Shown piece by piece: positions 53,812 to 64,000 of a DNA stretch of 64,000 nucleotides (positions are counted from its first letter, which is position 1; each line of letters starts with the position of its first letter). Under the pieces are notes generated by a model. The model was given only the letters and a program-made list of their open reading frames with translations. It made no database searches and was not told the DNA's origin. The position numbers and the translations under genes are program-made. The DNA is from Volvox africanus (lineage: Eukaryota; Chlorophyta; Chlorophyceae; Chlamydomonadales; Volvocaceae): NCBI GenBank assembly GCA_030268105.1, contig BSDZ01000008.1, positions 4,960,001 through 5,024,000 of the forward strand. The letters run 5' to 3'.

Positions 53812-56810
53812 GAATGACAGGAATAACACCTAGGGATGGGGGAAGCGCATATCCTGGTTGGAGAGGGAGGATGGAATAGAAACCCCTCCCTTCGCACCGA
53901 AGCGGTGTACCCATACCTATGCAGTTGCCCATCGCTCCACCCATGTGCGGCACAAAAGATTTTCCAAACACCCTCACTCTGTAGCGGGACTCATCACTCT
54001 TGGATTTTAGGTTTAAAATGGCCCTTTTGATTTGCGCATTCGGGCAAGTACCAAGCTCATACCACGCGTGAGGTCACCCATGCTTTTAAAGCAACGCACG
54101 TGGACTTTCCCCGATACGTTTAACTCACTCGATGCGGATACGTCAGCAAGTCAATTGAATGACCGTGCCTGAATAGGAGCGTTAGCCAAGGCACCAAGGT
54201 GATCCCTGATACCACGGGGGAAACATCGACGGGTCACGCATAGTCACACTAGTACTCATAAAGCCAATTCGTCCTGATGACGGCATTGAACTGAGATAGC
54301 GTGTGCGGCTGTCGCCTGCGTTTGGCGCCCACTTGGGCCGTCTGTATGACCTGGCCATGACCCGGAGTTGTCCATAGGTAGACGTCCTATAGCACCCAGG
54401 TACAGATCTCAGATCCAGATATAAATACCTGACAAGAAGTTCAGTTTTATTGCCCAGCGATGTTTACGATTGTAATGGTAAGGTGGCAAGGGAGATCCAC
54501 TAGGTCCATGTCCCGAACATCGATCCATGTGTTGCTGCACGCCTAATTCCTTGAGCACTGCAAATGGTTTCAATTTTACTGGTACTGGGAGTGGTTATCT
54601 ACCCAAGGCGATAGCGGGCTGTCAATACGTTATTAACAATTTGAAATCTTATAGCTTATAAAATAGATACATAGGAACACTTTCCTTTCGTGATATGTGA
54701 AACACAGATAATTAAATCGAGGTTTATCCTTAAAGCAAAGGAAGAGGGACAAGGGCAGGGCACATTGGGAAGGAAGAGGCCCCTGTAAGATCGTTCAAGT
54801 CTTATTATTGAAGGAAAGCCCTAGGGGGATACAAGAGGCCTAGTAGCGGGGAATCTCCGTGATGTCGTAATGTTGTCTCTTGCGTCGGACGACAGAATCG
54901 ATAAGAGAAGAAAGCGTGTAAATGGCTGTAACTTGAAGGTACCAGCATAGAGGTTCGAATGGTTCGATCGATGGATGGATGGCAAAGTCATTAGAGCTCG
55001 CAAGGCCCGGACGAGCCAGGAGGCCAGTGATTACGATCGTGGTATGGCCAGTTAAAGCCGGAGTACGTGTGTCCTATCGGGACTCAAGCCCTGTCCTGTC
55101 CACTCGACGCATCCGTGTATGTTGGTCAACGTAGGGCTGGAAGATTATAAATACAAGCGGAAGGCTGGGCTCCGCGGGGCCCCGCCGCACCCAGGGGCGC
55201 CGATGCAGTTGTGGCTGCGTGGGCCCTGCTGGACCGCCATGAATGGGCAAGGGGCTCCTGGCTTTTGATTGTCACGGTCTTGAGGAAATCCAAACCATAG
55301 CTAACCATGCACGGCACACCCCTTTATTTATCATACTGGCACGCACGTACGAGATTTCGAATGACATGGCCTAGCATAATTAGACGCACGAGGGGTCCAC
55401 GCATGCTTGGGCGGTACAGGCATGACACTTGCAACGCGCCTCAAGAAGTCCCAAATATTGGCGCGTGGTTTGGGAATTTCGTAGACGGCTCATTTTTTTA
55501 CCCTTTTACCCGAAAAAGCAAGTTACATGGCTTTTTCGGGATGGATACCTCACGGTTACACGATAGAACACCGCAGTTCCGTGTACGTACGTTTGTGTGT
55601 CGATCATGAGTATTATGTGCAGCACGCTCCAGGTCATTCATCATTCATTCGGGCCTTGGCCCTCACTCACTCCTCGCTCGCTTGTCCAGCGGCAGAGAGC
55701 TGTACCCTCTGTCTCACTCTTGGCAGTATATCTCTCATATCCTGCCTGAACCGTGAGATAACTACTCTATATATAATTTCAATGGGATACAAATTCAGAG
55801 ATTTGTTTGCACGTCCGGGTGCGTAATGTGTGGGAACGAAGGTGCCCCGCACCACGCATTGTCATGTCAGAGCGTACTGTTGCTCACATCATACGCCGCA
55901 GCGGCAGACCACATGTACCAACTCGGAACCTGCGAACGACACTGCCCATTTGGGGAGTGTACAACGCGGCTCACTGTACAGTGTCGCTAGGCTTGCAGCA
56001 TCCGGCACGTTCATCGGAGGCCTTTTAAAGCCGTCTAAACAGGGCTACCTCCTCATTCTCCATCCACCCCACGCAACGCGATGGGTGAAAAGCTGCTTCT
56101 ACTGCCCGCTCGCTTTCCCTGCGGTTTTTTGGACCGGAATCCCGGAGCGGACTACACCACGGCCCTTCCTGGCGCTGAGCATGAATGCCCACCCTCAGCA
56201 TCGCATCATCACCCTTGACCCCATAATGCGAGAGTCCCGGCAGGCGCCGTGACCCTGCCGACTAGACGAAACAGCTGCACCTGCGTAGCCTTGGAGACCC
56301 TGTTGCAAGGAGGCCCGCCGCCCATACGGACGGAAGGACGCCCTAATTGGCCGGCCCCTTGACTCCCGCCCACGAGCGTCCCAGCCATTGCCCACGCCTT
56401 AAAAAGGCGCGACCAGCCCTCGGATAACTCACCATCGTCATCATCAAACGAATGTTGATGTCCTGTACCTTGAAAGTGATGACAACACCGATACGGCAGT
56501 GTGCACATGCGGCCGTGCACTGAAAGGTACCAATCCACCCAGAGGTCCACCATACCACCAACACCACTTTACCTCCATACCTCCACAACGCTCGCCATCG
56601 GCGCGGAAATCAGTATTAACACTCTGACCAACCCCAACAATAGTCCCCGGGGTCCAGAAAGGTAGCCAAAACCCAGACATTTGTGACCATGCAATGACTG
56701 GAAACAATCTGCACTACACAGTTCAACTGACACCATTGATAGCTTCTTTATGAGCATATTCACCCATTGACATCTGCATCTGCGTCTGAAGGCAGCAACA
56801 GGAGACCACC
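53812..56810. other. Intergenic; no supported gene
   Basis: Contains the sulfotransferase promoter side. Frames at 55.83-56.25 kb (+) and 56.21-56.55 kb (-) are open for 100-140 codons but show no motif or convincing splice context. Confidence 0.4.
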
Positions 56811-57996
56811 TCACAGCCCTGCCCCAGACTTTGTGAAAACCAGCATGTTGACCTCAGTCTTCATATCCTGCCGTAAGAACTCCTTACGGCCGCGGCCCTT
56901 GAACGCATAGTGCCGCGTGTACTGGGAGCGGCGGTCTGCGTCCTGCTGAGCCTTAAATTCACTGCGGTGGAACGGGACGCGGGAAAAAACAACAGCAAAG
57001 CGAGGAGACTGCCGGGCTTAGACGGGAGAGACAGAGGGCAGGGCGCAAATGTGCGCACATGATGTGTCAGCAGATGAATATAGGTTACATGGAGACATGA
57101 ATGCTGTGCATGGGCTGTGTCATATCGGGATGCGTGGGGATGGGCCAAAGGACACATCCTCAGCGATGGAAAGGGAAAGTATCATTTGGGAAGCTTCGGG
57201 TAGGTAACGTTGAAATCTGGGGAAGCAGATGCATAGGGCGCTGGATAGTCCCAGCCCCAACGATCACAACACCAGTCGAAGCCTAGGAAATACAAAGCAC
57301 CGGTGAGGTCATTACGATCCCAGCTTTGTGTCCACCGAATCGCATGGGTTCAGACACGTCACAAAGGAAGTTGCAAGGAAATGTCCGTTACCAACTTCCG
57401 GGGTGTCTCCCTGGCCTTGCTGCTCGACGTAATATTATGCCCGATCACAGCGCTATCCCACAAAACGTCTCAAACATTATCTTAGTCAGAATGATATTGT
57501 GCAGCTAAACAACAGGACTAGTCACGACCCCTGGGTCACTATTGAGGAATCGGCGGTGAGTCTAAAGACGGTGAAGGATTTTGAAAGCAACCCTTTCCAT
57601 TTCTCGACTGGGATTGGATACATGGCCACATAGTATCAGCTCGATGGTTGCGACCGTCGGCAAGAGTGCGCATATCTTTAGGGCACCGAATAAAGGTGAT
57701 TTCACGCTGCGGGATAAATGTATCAGTTTTCTTCGTCATATGTGCTAAATTTCATCCAAGATCACATTATTGATATAAGTTAGCACAAGCCGTCAAGACG
57801 CGCGGAACGATTCCACGGCAGGAACGCAGTCAAGTCAGCAATCTTACCATTCTTCCTCTGTCCCTGGCCCACTTGTCCACCAGAACACTAGTGCTAGCCC
57901 AAGCGCCACTTTTACGGCCAAGCCGGCTTGCCCGGCAGGAAGTAGAGCCAGCGCAGCATTTGTCAATTTTGACACTTTCTTGCGAATGCCAGCCAT
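56811..57996 (-). CDS. Small single-pass membrane protein, unknown
   Basis: Two exons, 57996-57848 and 56961-56811, give a 99-residue protein ending in TGA. The donor TG|GTAAGA and acceptor CCACCGCAG agree in phase 2. Residues 1-12 are basic (MAGIRKKVSKLT). Residues 13-40 form one long hydrophobic segment (ALALLPAGQAGLAVKVALGL, then ALVFWW). The C-terminal half is strongly charged, with QQDADRRSQYTRHYAFKGRG and RKEFLRQDMK. The design suggests a membrane-anchored subunit or assembly factor with a basic soluble tail; I do not recognise the family. Further exons between the two cannot be excluded. It is divergently arranged with CYP97A. Confidence 0.6.
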
Positions 57997-58421
57997 TCAG
58001 CGTAAATGATTAAGCCAAATTCGCAAGCAGTTTATATGGCAATGTTCTTTGTTGCAATTCAGCCGCCTAACTAGAGATCTTTCATAAACAGCGTCCTGCA
58101 GTTTACAAAATTTGAAGTCCGAAGCACAAGTAAGAACGCCTTGTCGAGCTCTTGGCCAACAGCCGCACCGGACATTGTCGTGCATTTGTGGCAATCAAGT
58201 TACCGTCAATTCTAACCGTCATCCGCATTTAGGCTGAGGCGAATTGATTGATATCTCTTTCGAGGATTAGTTGTGGGTGCTATCGTTTCACGTTCGCTTG
58301 GGTTCTGCTTCTCAACTAGGTGTCAACAGTCGTCGCGGGCAGGGGCCTGACAACTAATTGGGACTCTGATAAATCTCAATTACGTGCAGTTAAGTCTTTT
58401 GACTAGGTATAAGGTCTTAGT
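57997..58421. promoter_or_regulatory. 425-bp divergent intergenic region (putative bidirectional promoter)
   Basis: Separates the ATG of the 99-residue membrane protein (minus) from the ATG of CYP97A (plus). Such a short spacer must contain both 5' UTRs and promoters. No canonical TATA box or clear paired motif is visible. Confidence 0.45.
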
Positions 58422-61400
58422 ATGCAGCATAACCAGACGCGTGCGCTCGGCGGACGCCTTCAGCAGCAGCCACAACGGCTGCCTCGCTGCCCAATTCGGA
58501 GCACTACAGGACAGAGATTCAGGCCGATTGTCCATGCCGAGCCTTCAGAAGGAAACCAAGAGCCTGGCAAGCTCTTCGGGCTAATTCCACTACGCGCGAA
58601 GGGCGAAAACCTCTTTGAGCGCATTGAGTCGGGCGAATTTACGGATGCTGGATCAACAAAGGAAAAAATGACTCGGCCTTTACGCCAGGCGCTTGCTAAG
58701 GAGCCCTTTATCGGTGAGACCCGTGCTGGATGCGTCGAGGCGACATCGCACCAGGCCGGATACTTGTCGGGTCAGCATACTGGCGCCATGAAATAAAATT
58801 AGTTGAAGATTTTGTAACTAAAGTCACACACGTTTTTCGCTTCTTGTGTCTGAGTAGTTTGTATCAAACTGACACGCCGTCCGCTGGCGAACCCTACCTC
58901 GCTCGATTCCGCCGATAGATCATGTCTGTGAGGGGCGTTTTGCATCAATTATATTTATTCTCCGTGTATAAAATAGCATAGAATATGTCGGTTCGGTACG
59001 GCTAACGTTGTGTCCACCGACCTTCCCTCGCCGTGTTATCCACTCGCAGCCTGCCGCATCCCGGAACCGCGCTCAGTCCCCAAATCTCCATCACTGTCGC
59101 ATGTATCCAAAGCTCTCTTACTTTAAATCCATAAAGAGGTTCCGATGGATATTATGCAATCCTCAATCCCCTAAGAGCATACATTCAATGACCGCTCTAT
59201 CTCAATCCCTGGTGCTCCTTCCAGTGGCTATCACCACATACGGCCTGTATGCCCATAGGTTTTAGATGCCCCTGTTGAGTCTCGCGGGGCATGTCGGAAC
59301 AATTCTGGACCTGTGTTATGCAAGCCCCTCCTCCCCTACAACTATTTAAGGATTGCATTTATAGTTGGTTGTTTATGTTATTCGAATACCTGGCACCAAA
59401 GCCCCCGTCGCCAGCTAATAAACACGCCCCAGGACCGAGGTTGATTTTTGCCCAATTTCCCAGCATATATCTGCTCGTTCAGTCCTATTCATGTTCCTTC
59501 TCGATCTCCCCCGGGTCCACGTTCTTCCGCCTTTTAAATGTTTTGCCTACCTGGCGCTACCTGAACAGTTCTCCCCCCCAAACTCGAACTCCAACCCACC
59601 CCCTCCGTGTGCACAAATACACAGGACGCGCCATAGCTCGCACGCTGGCGGAGCTGGGTCGTCGTTGGCGCACCGATGCAGCGAAGCGTATGCCAGAGGT
59701 AGGTTGCCCAGTTAGATGGTGGGGGGTTTTGGATCCACCCAAAAAGCAGTACCACAAATATAGGAAGTGAAGTCCGGGTAAAAAGTGGGGCTCACGTATT
59801 TCTCAGATTGTTGATGAACTGATTCAACGGCCATACTCACCAGTGGATGGGGCACGCATATGTGTGTGCGCGGTGGGGATAAGTAGGCACGAACTTCTGT
59901 CGGGGCAAAAGAAGCAAGCCCGGGTACCAAAGTCGATTCCCTGGTGCCACGTTAGGAGCGTATCGATAGAGCCTCCGGGCCGGGCTTAGGCGAGGAAGGG
60001 CCCGGGGCCAGGGCTGATGGAACGAAATTCATTGATGGCCGAACGATAGCTCTGCTGCTGCGAAGTAATGATTATTTGCTATTGGCTCCGAAAACATGCG
60101 TACGGATTGAGCTATTTGGGCATCGTTGTACGGAGCCATGGAGTTATGAGTCTCGTACAACGGAACGCCTCATGGCGGATGTAGAGCTGCCAGGTGTATG
60201 GGGGCGGTGCATTTCGCCAGTCGCAGGGAGGGGTCAAGTCGAGGCTTGTGATACGCATGCAGTGTAATGTTGGCGAGTTGGTGACCTCGGTGGTGCGCTG
60301 GAAGAAAACAGCTTTAGTTTCAATATTTGTGCGTCCGGGGTGTTGTGTATGGGACAACGAGCGGCACATTTACTGAGGGCTCCGGAGACCTTTGGCGCCT
60401 TGCGGGGCCTTATCTCTCAGGGTATACGACGGCGGGTAAAGTGCGTGTCATACATAGTATGTAGCCTTCGCAGCGCCTTGGATAGTGCGCAAATTTGGAG
60501 TGATGTATTTTGGTGATGTGAATACACGCGTGGTGTGTTAAGCGGCGGGCAAGCCCCTGGTTCATGACTCCTTACACCACGTTGTATCTCGTTTCTCAAC
60601 GACCTCCCTAAATATAAAAATAACATCTGTCCAATTGATCCGCAGGCCCGAGGCGACATTCGGGAAATTGTGGGCCAGCCAGTGTTCGTACCGCTGTACA
60701 AGCTGTTCCTAGTGTACGGAAAGATCTTCCGTCTGAGCTTCGGCCCCAAGTCGTTTGTCATCATCTCGGACCCTGCTTACGCGAAGCAGATCTTAATGAC
60801 CAACGCCGACAAGTACAGCAAGGGGTTGCTTTCAGAGATTTTGGACTTCGTGATGGGCACGGTACGGTTCTATGCAGGACTGGAGTCGGAAGGATATGTA
60901 CTGCCAACTACGACTGCATTCATTCGCATTCAATTTTTCCTTCGATGCCTCTGTGCATTTCAAATTGTTTATCCGTCGCCTCACAACCTTTGCACTCGTG
61001 GTTGGTAATTATGTTCGGTGGGTTTGCTCCTCAACAGCAGTACCAGGTGTCATCTAATCGCCGTACCCGTTTACTGATCGTGATTGTCCTCAGGGTCTCA
61101 TCCCTGCTGACGGAGAGGTGTGGAAGGCGCGACGGCGGGCGGTCGTGCCCGCTCTGCACAGAAAGTATGTGTGTGTGTCGTAGACAGGGGTTTTTGCCGG
61201 GCAAGGAAGTATAACTGATTGGGCAAAATGAAAAAGCTGCAAAGAGAAGGGATAGCAATAACATATGGGGATATGCACAAAAAAAAGCATTTGGCTCCAG
61301 ATGAGTCATGGCTGTGATGCTGGACAAGTACTAGGGATTTCGTGGAGGGCCGAAGTACAGACCTTGATAGGTCCGAAATAGGAATGGGCAAATGTCCATT

Positions 61401-63638
61401 ATGGTTGGTCATCATTGGGGGGAGGAGAGAGAGCGTGGAGATCCTTCTGTCATGCTAGGCTGGCATGGCTTAGGCCAGTCGTAAGGCCCTGGTATGGTCT
61501 ACCCAAGTCAGTGAGGAGCGCTGCTGGAGCTCCCTGGGACCCCGGTCACGGCGCACTTATTTCGTAACTGCATAAATGACCTCCACATCTCATTGTCTAA
61601 TCAGCTCGCTGGAGGACACCGTCTTGGAGGTCGAATTTCCTCCGGCTTCTGGAACGTCCTTGTCACGCCGCCCGACACGGGACTAGGTTCTGATTCCACA
61701 CCTGCGCGGCCTTTGGCTTTGGCTTCCTTCCCGCTGTTTCTTTTGTTTCTTTTTGGAGCTTTCGAATGAGAAAGATATGCATTGAAATATAATGTTGGGG
61801 ATTTGAAATCTCTCCCCTCCCCTCCCCTCCCCTCCCGATGCCCGACCGCTCCCTTCCTTCCCATAGATATGTTGCCTCTATGGTTCACATGTTCGGTGAC
61901 TGCACCCTTCACGGCGCCTCGACCCTGGATCGCGTTGTTGCTTCTGGGGAGTCCATTGATATGGAAAACTACTTCTCGCGGCTGGCGCTCGACATCATTG
62001 GCAAGGCCGTCTTCAACTACGACTTCGACTCACTCACTCACGATGATCCGGTCATTCAGGCGAGCGGGGGAGTCGGAAGGGGGCCCAGTTGGGTGGAAGG
62101 CGGACGTGGAAGGGGCGCACGCGACGCTGCAGCAATTCGATATGGAGAGGAGGACAAGATAGGGTTCTGACGGTGGTGATGGTGGTGGTGGTGGTGGATG
62201 ATTTATTGATGAGGATTATAAAGGTAGTCGTAGCTCCAAATCGACTTCCAAACAGAACCATCTATCAAAACCAATATCGCACCTTGCACAGCAAATTATC
62301 ATTCTCTCTATCCCACGTGCCTCAACCCAACCCAAACATGGCAGCTGTCAACCCTGCTATCGTTGGATTGGATGGACAGCTGCATTTAAATAGGCAACGT
62401 GTTCGTTAAGCCGATGTAAAATGTATCGGCAAAGCCGAAACAGTCTCCCGAACCTCACGCCCAATTTTACCCCCATCCAGGCCGTGTACACTGTGCTCCG
62501 TGAGGCTGAGCACCGCTCCACCGCCCCCCTGGCATACTGGAATATTCCCGGGGTTAATGTGTTGGTGCCCCGGCAGCGGAGGTGCCAAGAGGCTCTGAAG
62601 ATCGTCAACACCACTCTGGACGGCCTCATTTACAAGTGCAAGAAGCTGGTGGGGCCGGGAGGATGGAGGGCTCGGGCAGCCGTAGTAAGGGGCGTTCGGG
62701 TGGAGCGGGTCATCCGTAAAAATCAAAAATGAGCTGGCGGATTGGAGTCTGGGAAAGGGCATGTCTTTGAATGTGAAAGATTGGGGGTGGAGGGTTAGGG
62801 TAATGGGAATGTGATCGTATCGTACACTCGCCGTATTGTACACATGCTGCACGTGCCGCTTAAGGGACGGGGGTAAGTCATGAGAGTCGTGGTGCGGTGC
62901 TGTGGGTGGTGGTGTTTGAGTCCATTCCGCGGGGCCCAATGTGAACGTATTTCGGCAATGATGTGCGTATTCGACTCCCAGTGTCCTTGATGTGCGTTAT
63001 CTCGGGTATCAAGTGGGTCTGCAGTGTATGGCCACAAGAGCATGGACCGTCGACGGTCTACCGAAACCGAGGCATTTAATCTCTATTATTCTTATGAGAA
63101 GGGTTTGTCCTTTTTCCCCTCTCACGAACCTATTTGGCCGGATCACGGTACCTGTACTGCTCGACGCGGACAGCAATGTGATCTGGGTGGGGCGATTCTG
63201 AAGCCGTCCTTGGCTTCCTCTCCTTCCATTTCCGAAAATCCCTAACCCCAGCATCTCCAGCATGCCACTCTCCCTGTCCATACATGCCTACCTCCTCGTT
63301 GTTTACTCCACGGATGTGAGCGATGCGATGTAAAATATGCGGCGTTTTGTTCCGGATCCATCACCTCCTCACGCAACCCTAGTGATGTTTAACCACTGAA
63401 CCCTCATCTGCAGGTTGAGGAGGAGGACATGGAGTTTGGCGAGGAGTTCCTCTCCGACCGCGACCCTTCAATCCTTCACTTCCTCGTCGCCTCCGGAGAC
63501 GAGATCTCCTCCAAGCAGCTGAGGGACGATCTCATGACGCTACTGATCGCGGGTCACGAAACCACCGCAGCAGTGCTCACCTGGACGCTCTACATATTGG
63601 CGGCGCACCCAGAGGCCACGGAGGCCATTCGACGAGAG
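58422..63638 (+). CDS. CYP97A: Carotenoid beta-ring hydroxylase, cytochrome P450 CYP97A (3' end outside window)
   Basis: Plastid P450 that hydroxylates beta-rings of carotenes in lutein/zeaxanthin synthesis. Exons seen: 58422-58713, 59625-59698, 60646-60861, 61094-61164, 61867-62059, 62481-62648 and 63414-63638; 413 codons, all phases consistent. Exon 1 begins with a Gln/Arg-rich transit-like peptide and FERIESGEFTDAGS. Exon 2 has ARTLAELGRRWR and exon 3 FVPLYKLFLVYGKIFRLSFG and ISDPAYAKQIL. Exon 4 has GLIPADGEVWKARRRAVVPA, exon 5 LALDIIGKAVFNYDFDSLTH and exon 6 EAEHRSTAPLAYWNIPG. Exon 7 has DRDPSILHFLVASGDE and the I-helix oxygen motif LIAGHETTAAVLTW. Overall it is closer to CYP97A than CYP97B/C. 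The ExxR and heme-Cys exons are beyond 64000. The intron after 62059 has a GC donor (CAG|GCGAGC). Confidence 0.93.
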
Positions 63639-64000
63639 GTGGGGAGATGAGGACCGGGAAACGGACAGGGAACAGATTGGGGAAGGAAACGAATAGGCAG
63701 AGAAAAGGGAAGAGGGCAGTAGAGGGTATTTGTCTCGCGCAATGAAGAGGATACGATGAAGAAGAGGAACACTAAAAAAAGGTATTTTAACGGCCCTGCT
63801 TTGCCACCGCCCCACCCACAATGCGCGGGCATATCTCGGTTTTCTTTCCACCTCTCAAGGCACAACTCGGACCGCGCATGCATCATGATGGCTTCCCCAC
63901 CCCCTTACAAATCGCTGTACAGCTTGATTTAATTGTTCATCACAGGCCTGCATACATTCACGTTATCCACGTGATGCTGCCTGGGCTCTTTTGGGGTAGG
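63639..64000 (+). other. CYP97A intron, incomplete
   Basis: Starts with donor GAG|GTGGGG. No convincing acceptor followed by P450 sequence is found before the window ends. Confidence 0.6.

Noticed and set aside
55830..56252. 140-codon plus-strand open frame
   Set aside because: No domain, no signal, no splice support; the opposite strand is open too.

Overview
The window is nuclear DNA of a eukaryote, most likely a green alga (Viridiplantae). It carries a plant-type 8-amino-7-oxononanoate synthase, a CYP97A carotenoid hydroxylase and a plastid NEET protein. All are split by many short introns, and there are CCCTAAA-like interstitial telomeric tracts. I cannot name the species; a prasinophyte with a repeat-rich genome would fit. 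The intron-containing genes were assembled here by hand from splice sites, codon phase and family motifs, and most exons are too short to stand out as open frames.

Layout. 1-6.1 kb: 5' half of a non-LTR retrotransposon on the minus strand. It has an ORF1, a -1 frameshift-type overlap, an RGG-box protein, a Cys-rich repeat region, a multi-spanning membrane region, a Josephin-like cysteine protease and the start of an AP-endonuclease domain cut by the window edge. 6.1-10.2 kb: mostly non-coding, with SINE-like and dispersed repeats and one candidate gene tail. 10.2-17.9 kb (+): biotin-pathway KAPA synthase, with a decayed antisense LINE in its second-to-third exon intron. 19.5-21.3 kb (-): secreted protein with a LamG/ConA-like fold. 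23.0-23.9 kb (-): four-exon NEET (CDGSH iron-sulfur) protein. 25.1-43.0 kb (+): secreted mosaic protein made of a signal peptide, four fucolectin/F5-8C-type domains on a tandemly duplicated exon, LysM, TSP1 and a phospholipase A2-like domain. 43.3-45.4 kb (-): 5'-truncated retrotransposon tail with RNase H, zinc finger and restriction-like endonuclease. 45.4-48.9 kb: repeats. 49.0-53.8 kb (-): nine-exon sulfotransferase. 56.8-58.0 kb (-): two-exon 99-residue membrane protein, divergent from CYP97A at 58.4-63.6 kb (+), whose 3' end lies outside the window.

The host genes are unrelated housekeeping, plastid and cell-surface functions and form no operon or pathway. The most unusual parts are three. 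First, the retroelement keeps one frame open for 4.6 kb with six in-frame stops, all TGA, one of them splitting the protease domain between its catalytic halves. Second, the near-identical 2.52 kb exon-plus-intron tandem duplication is phase 1-1. Third, three different genes each use a GC-AG intron.
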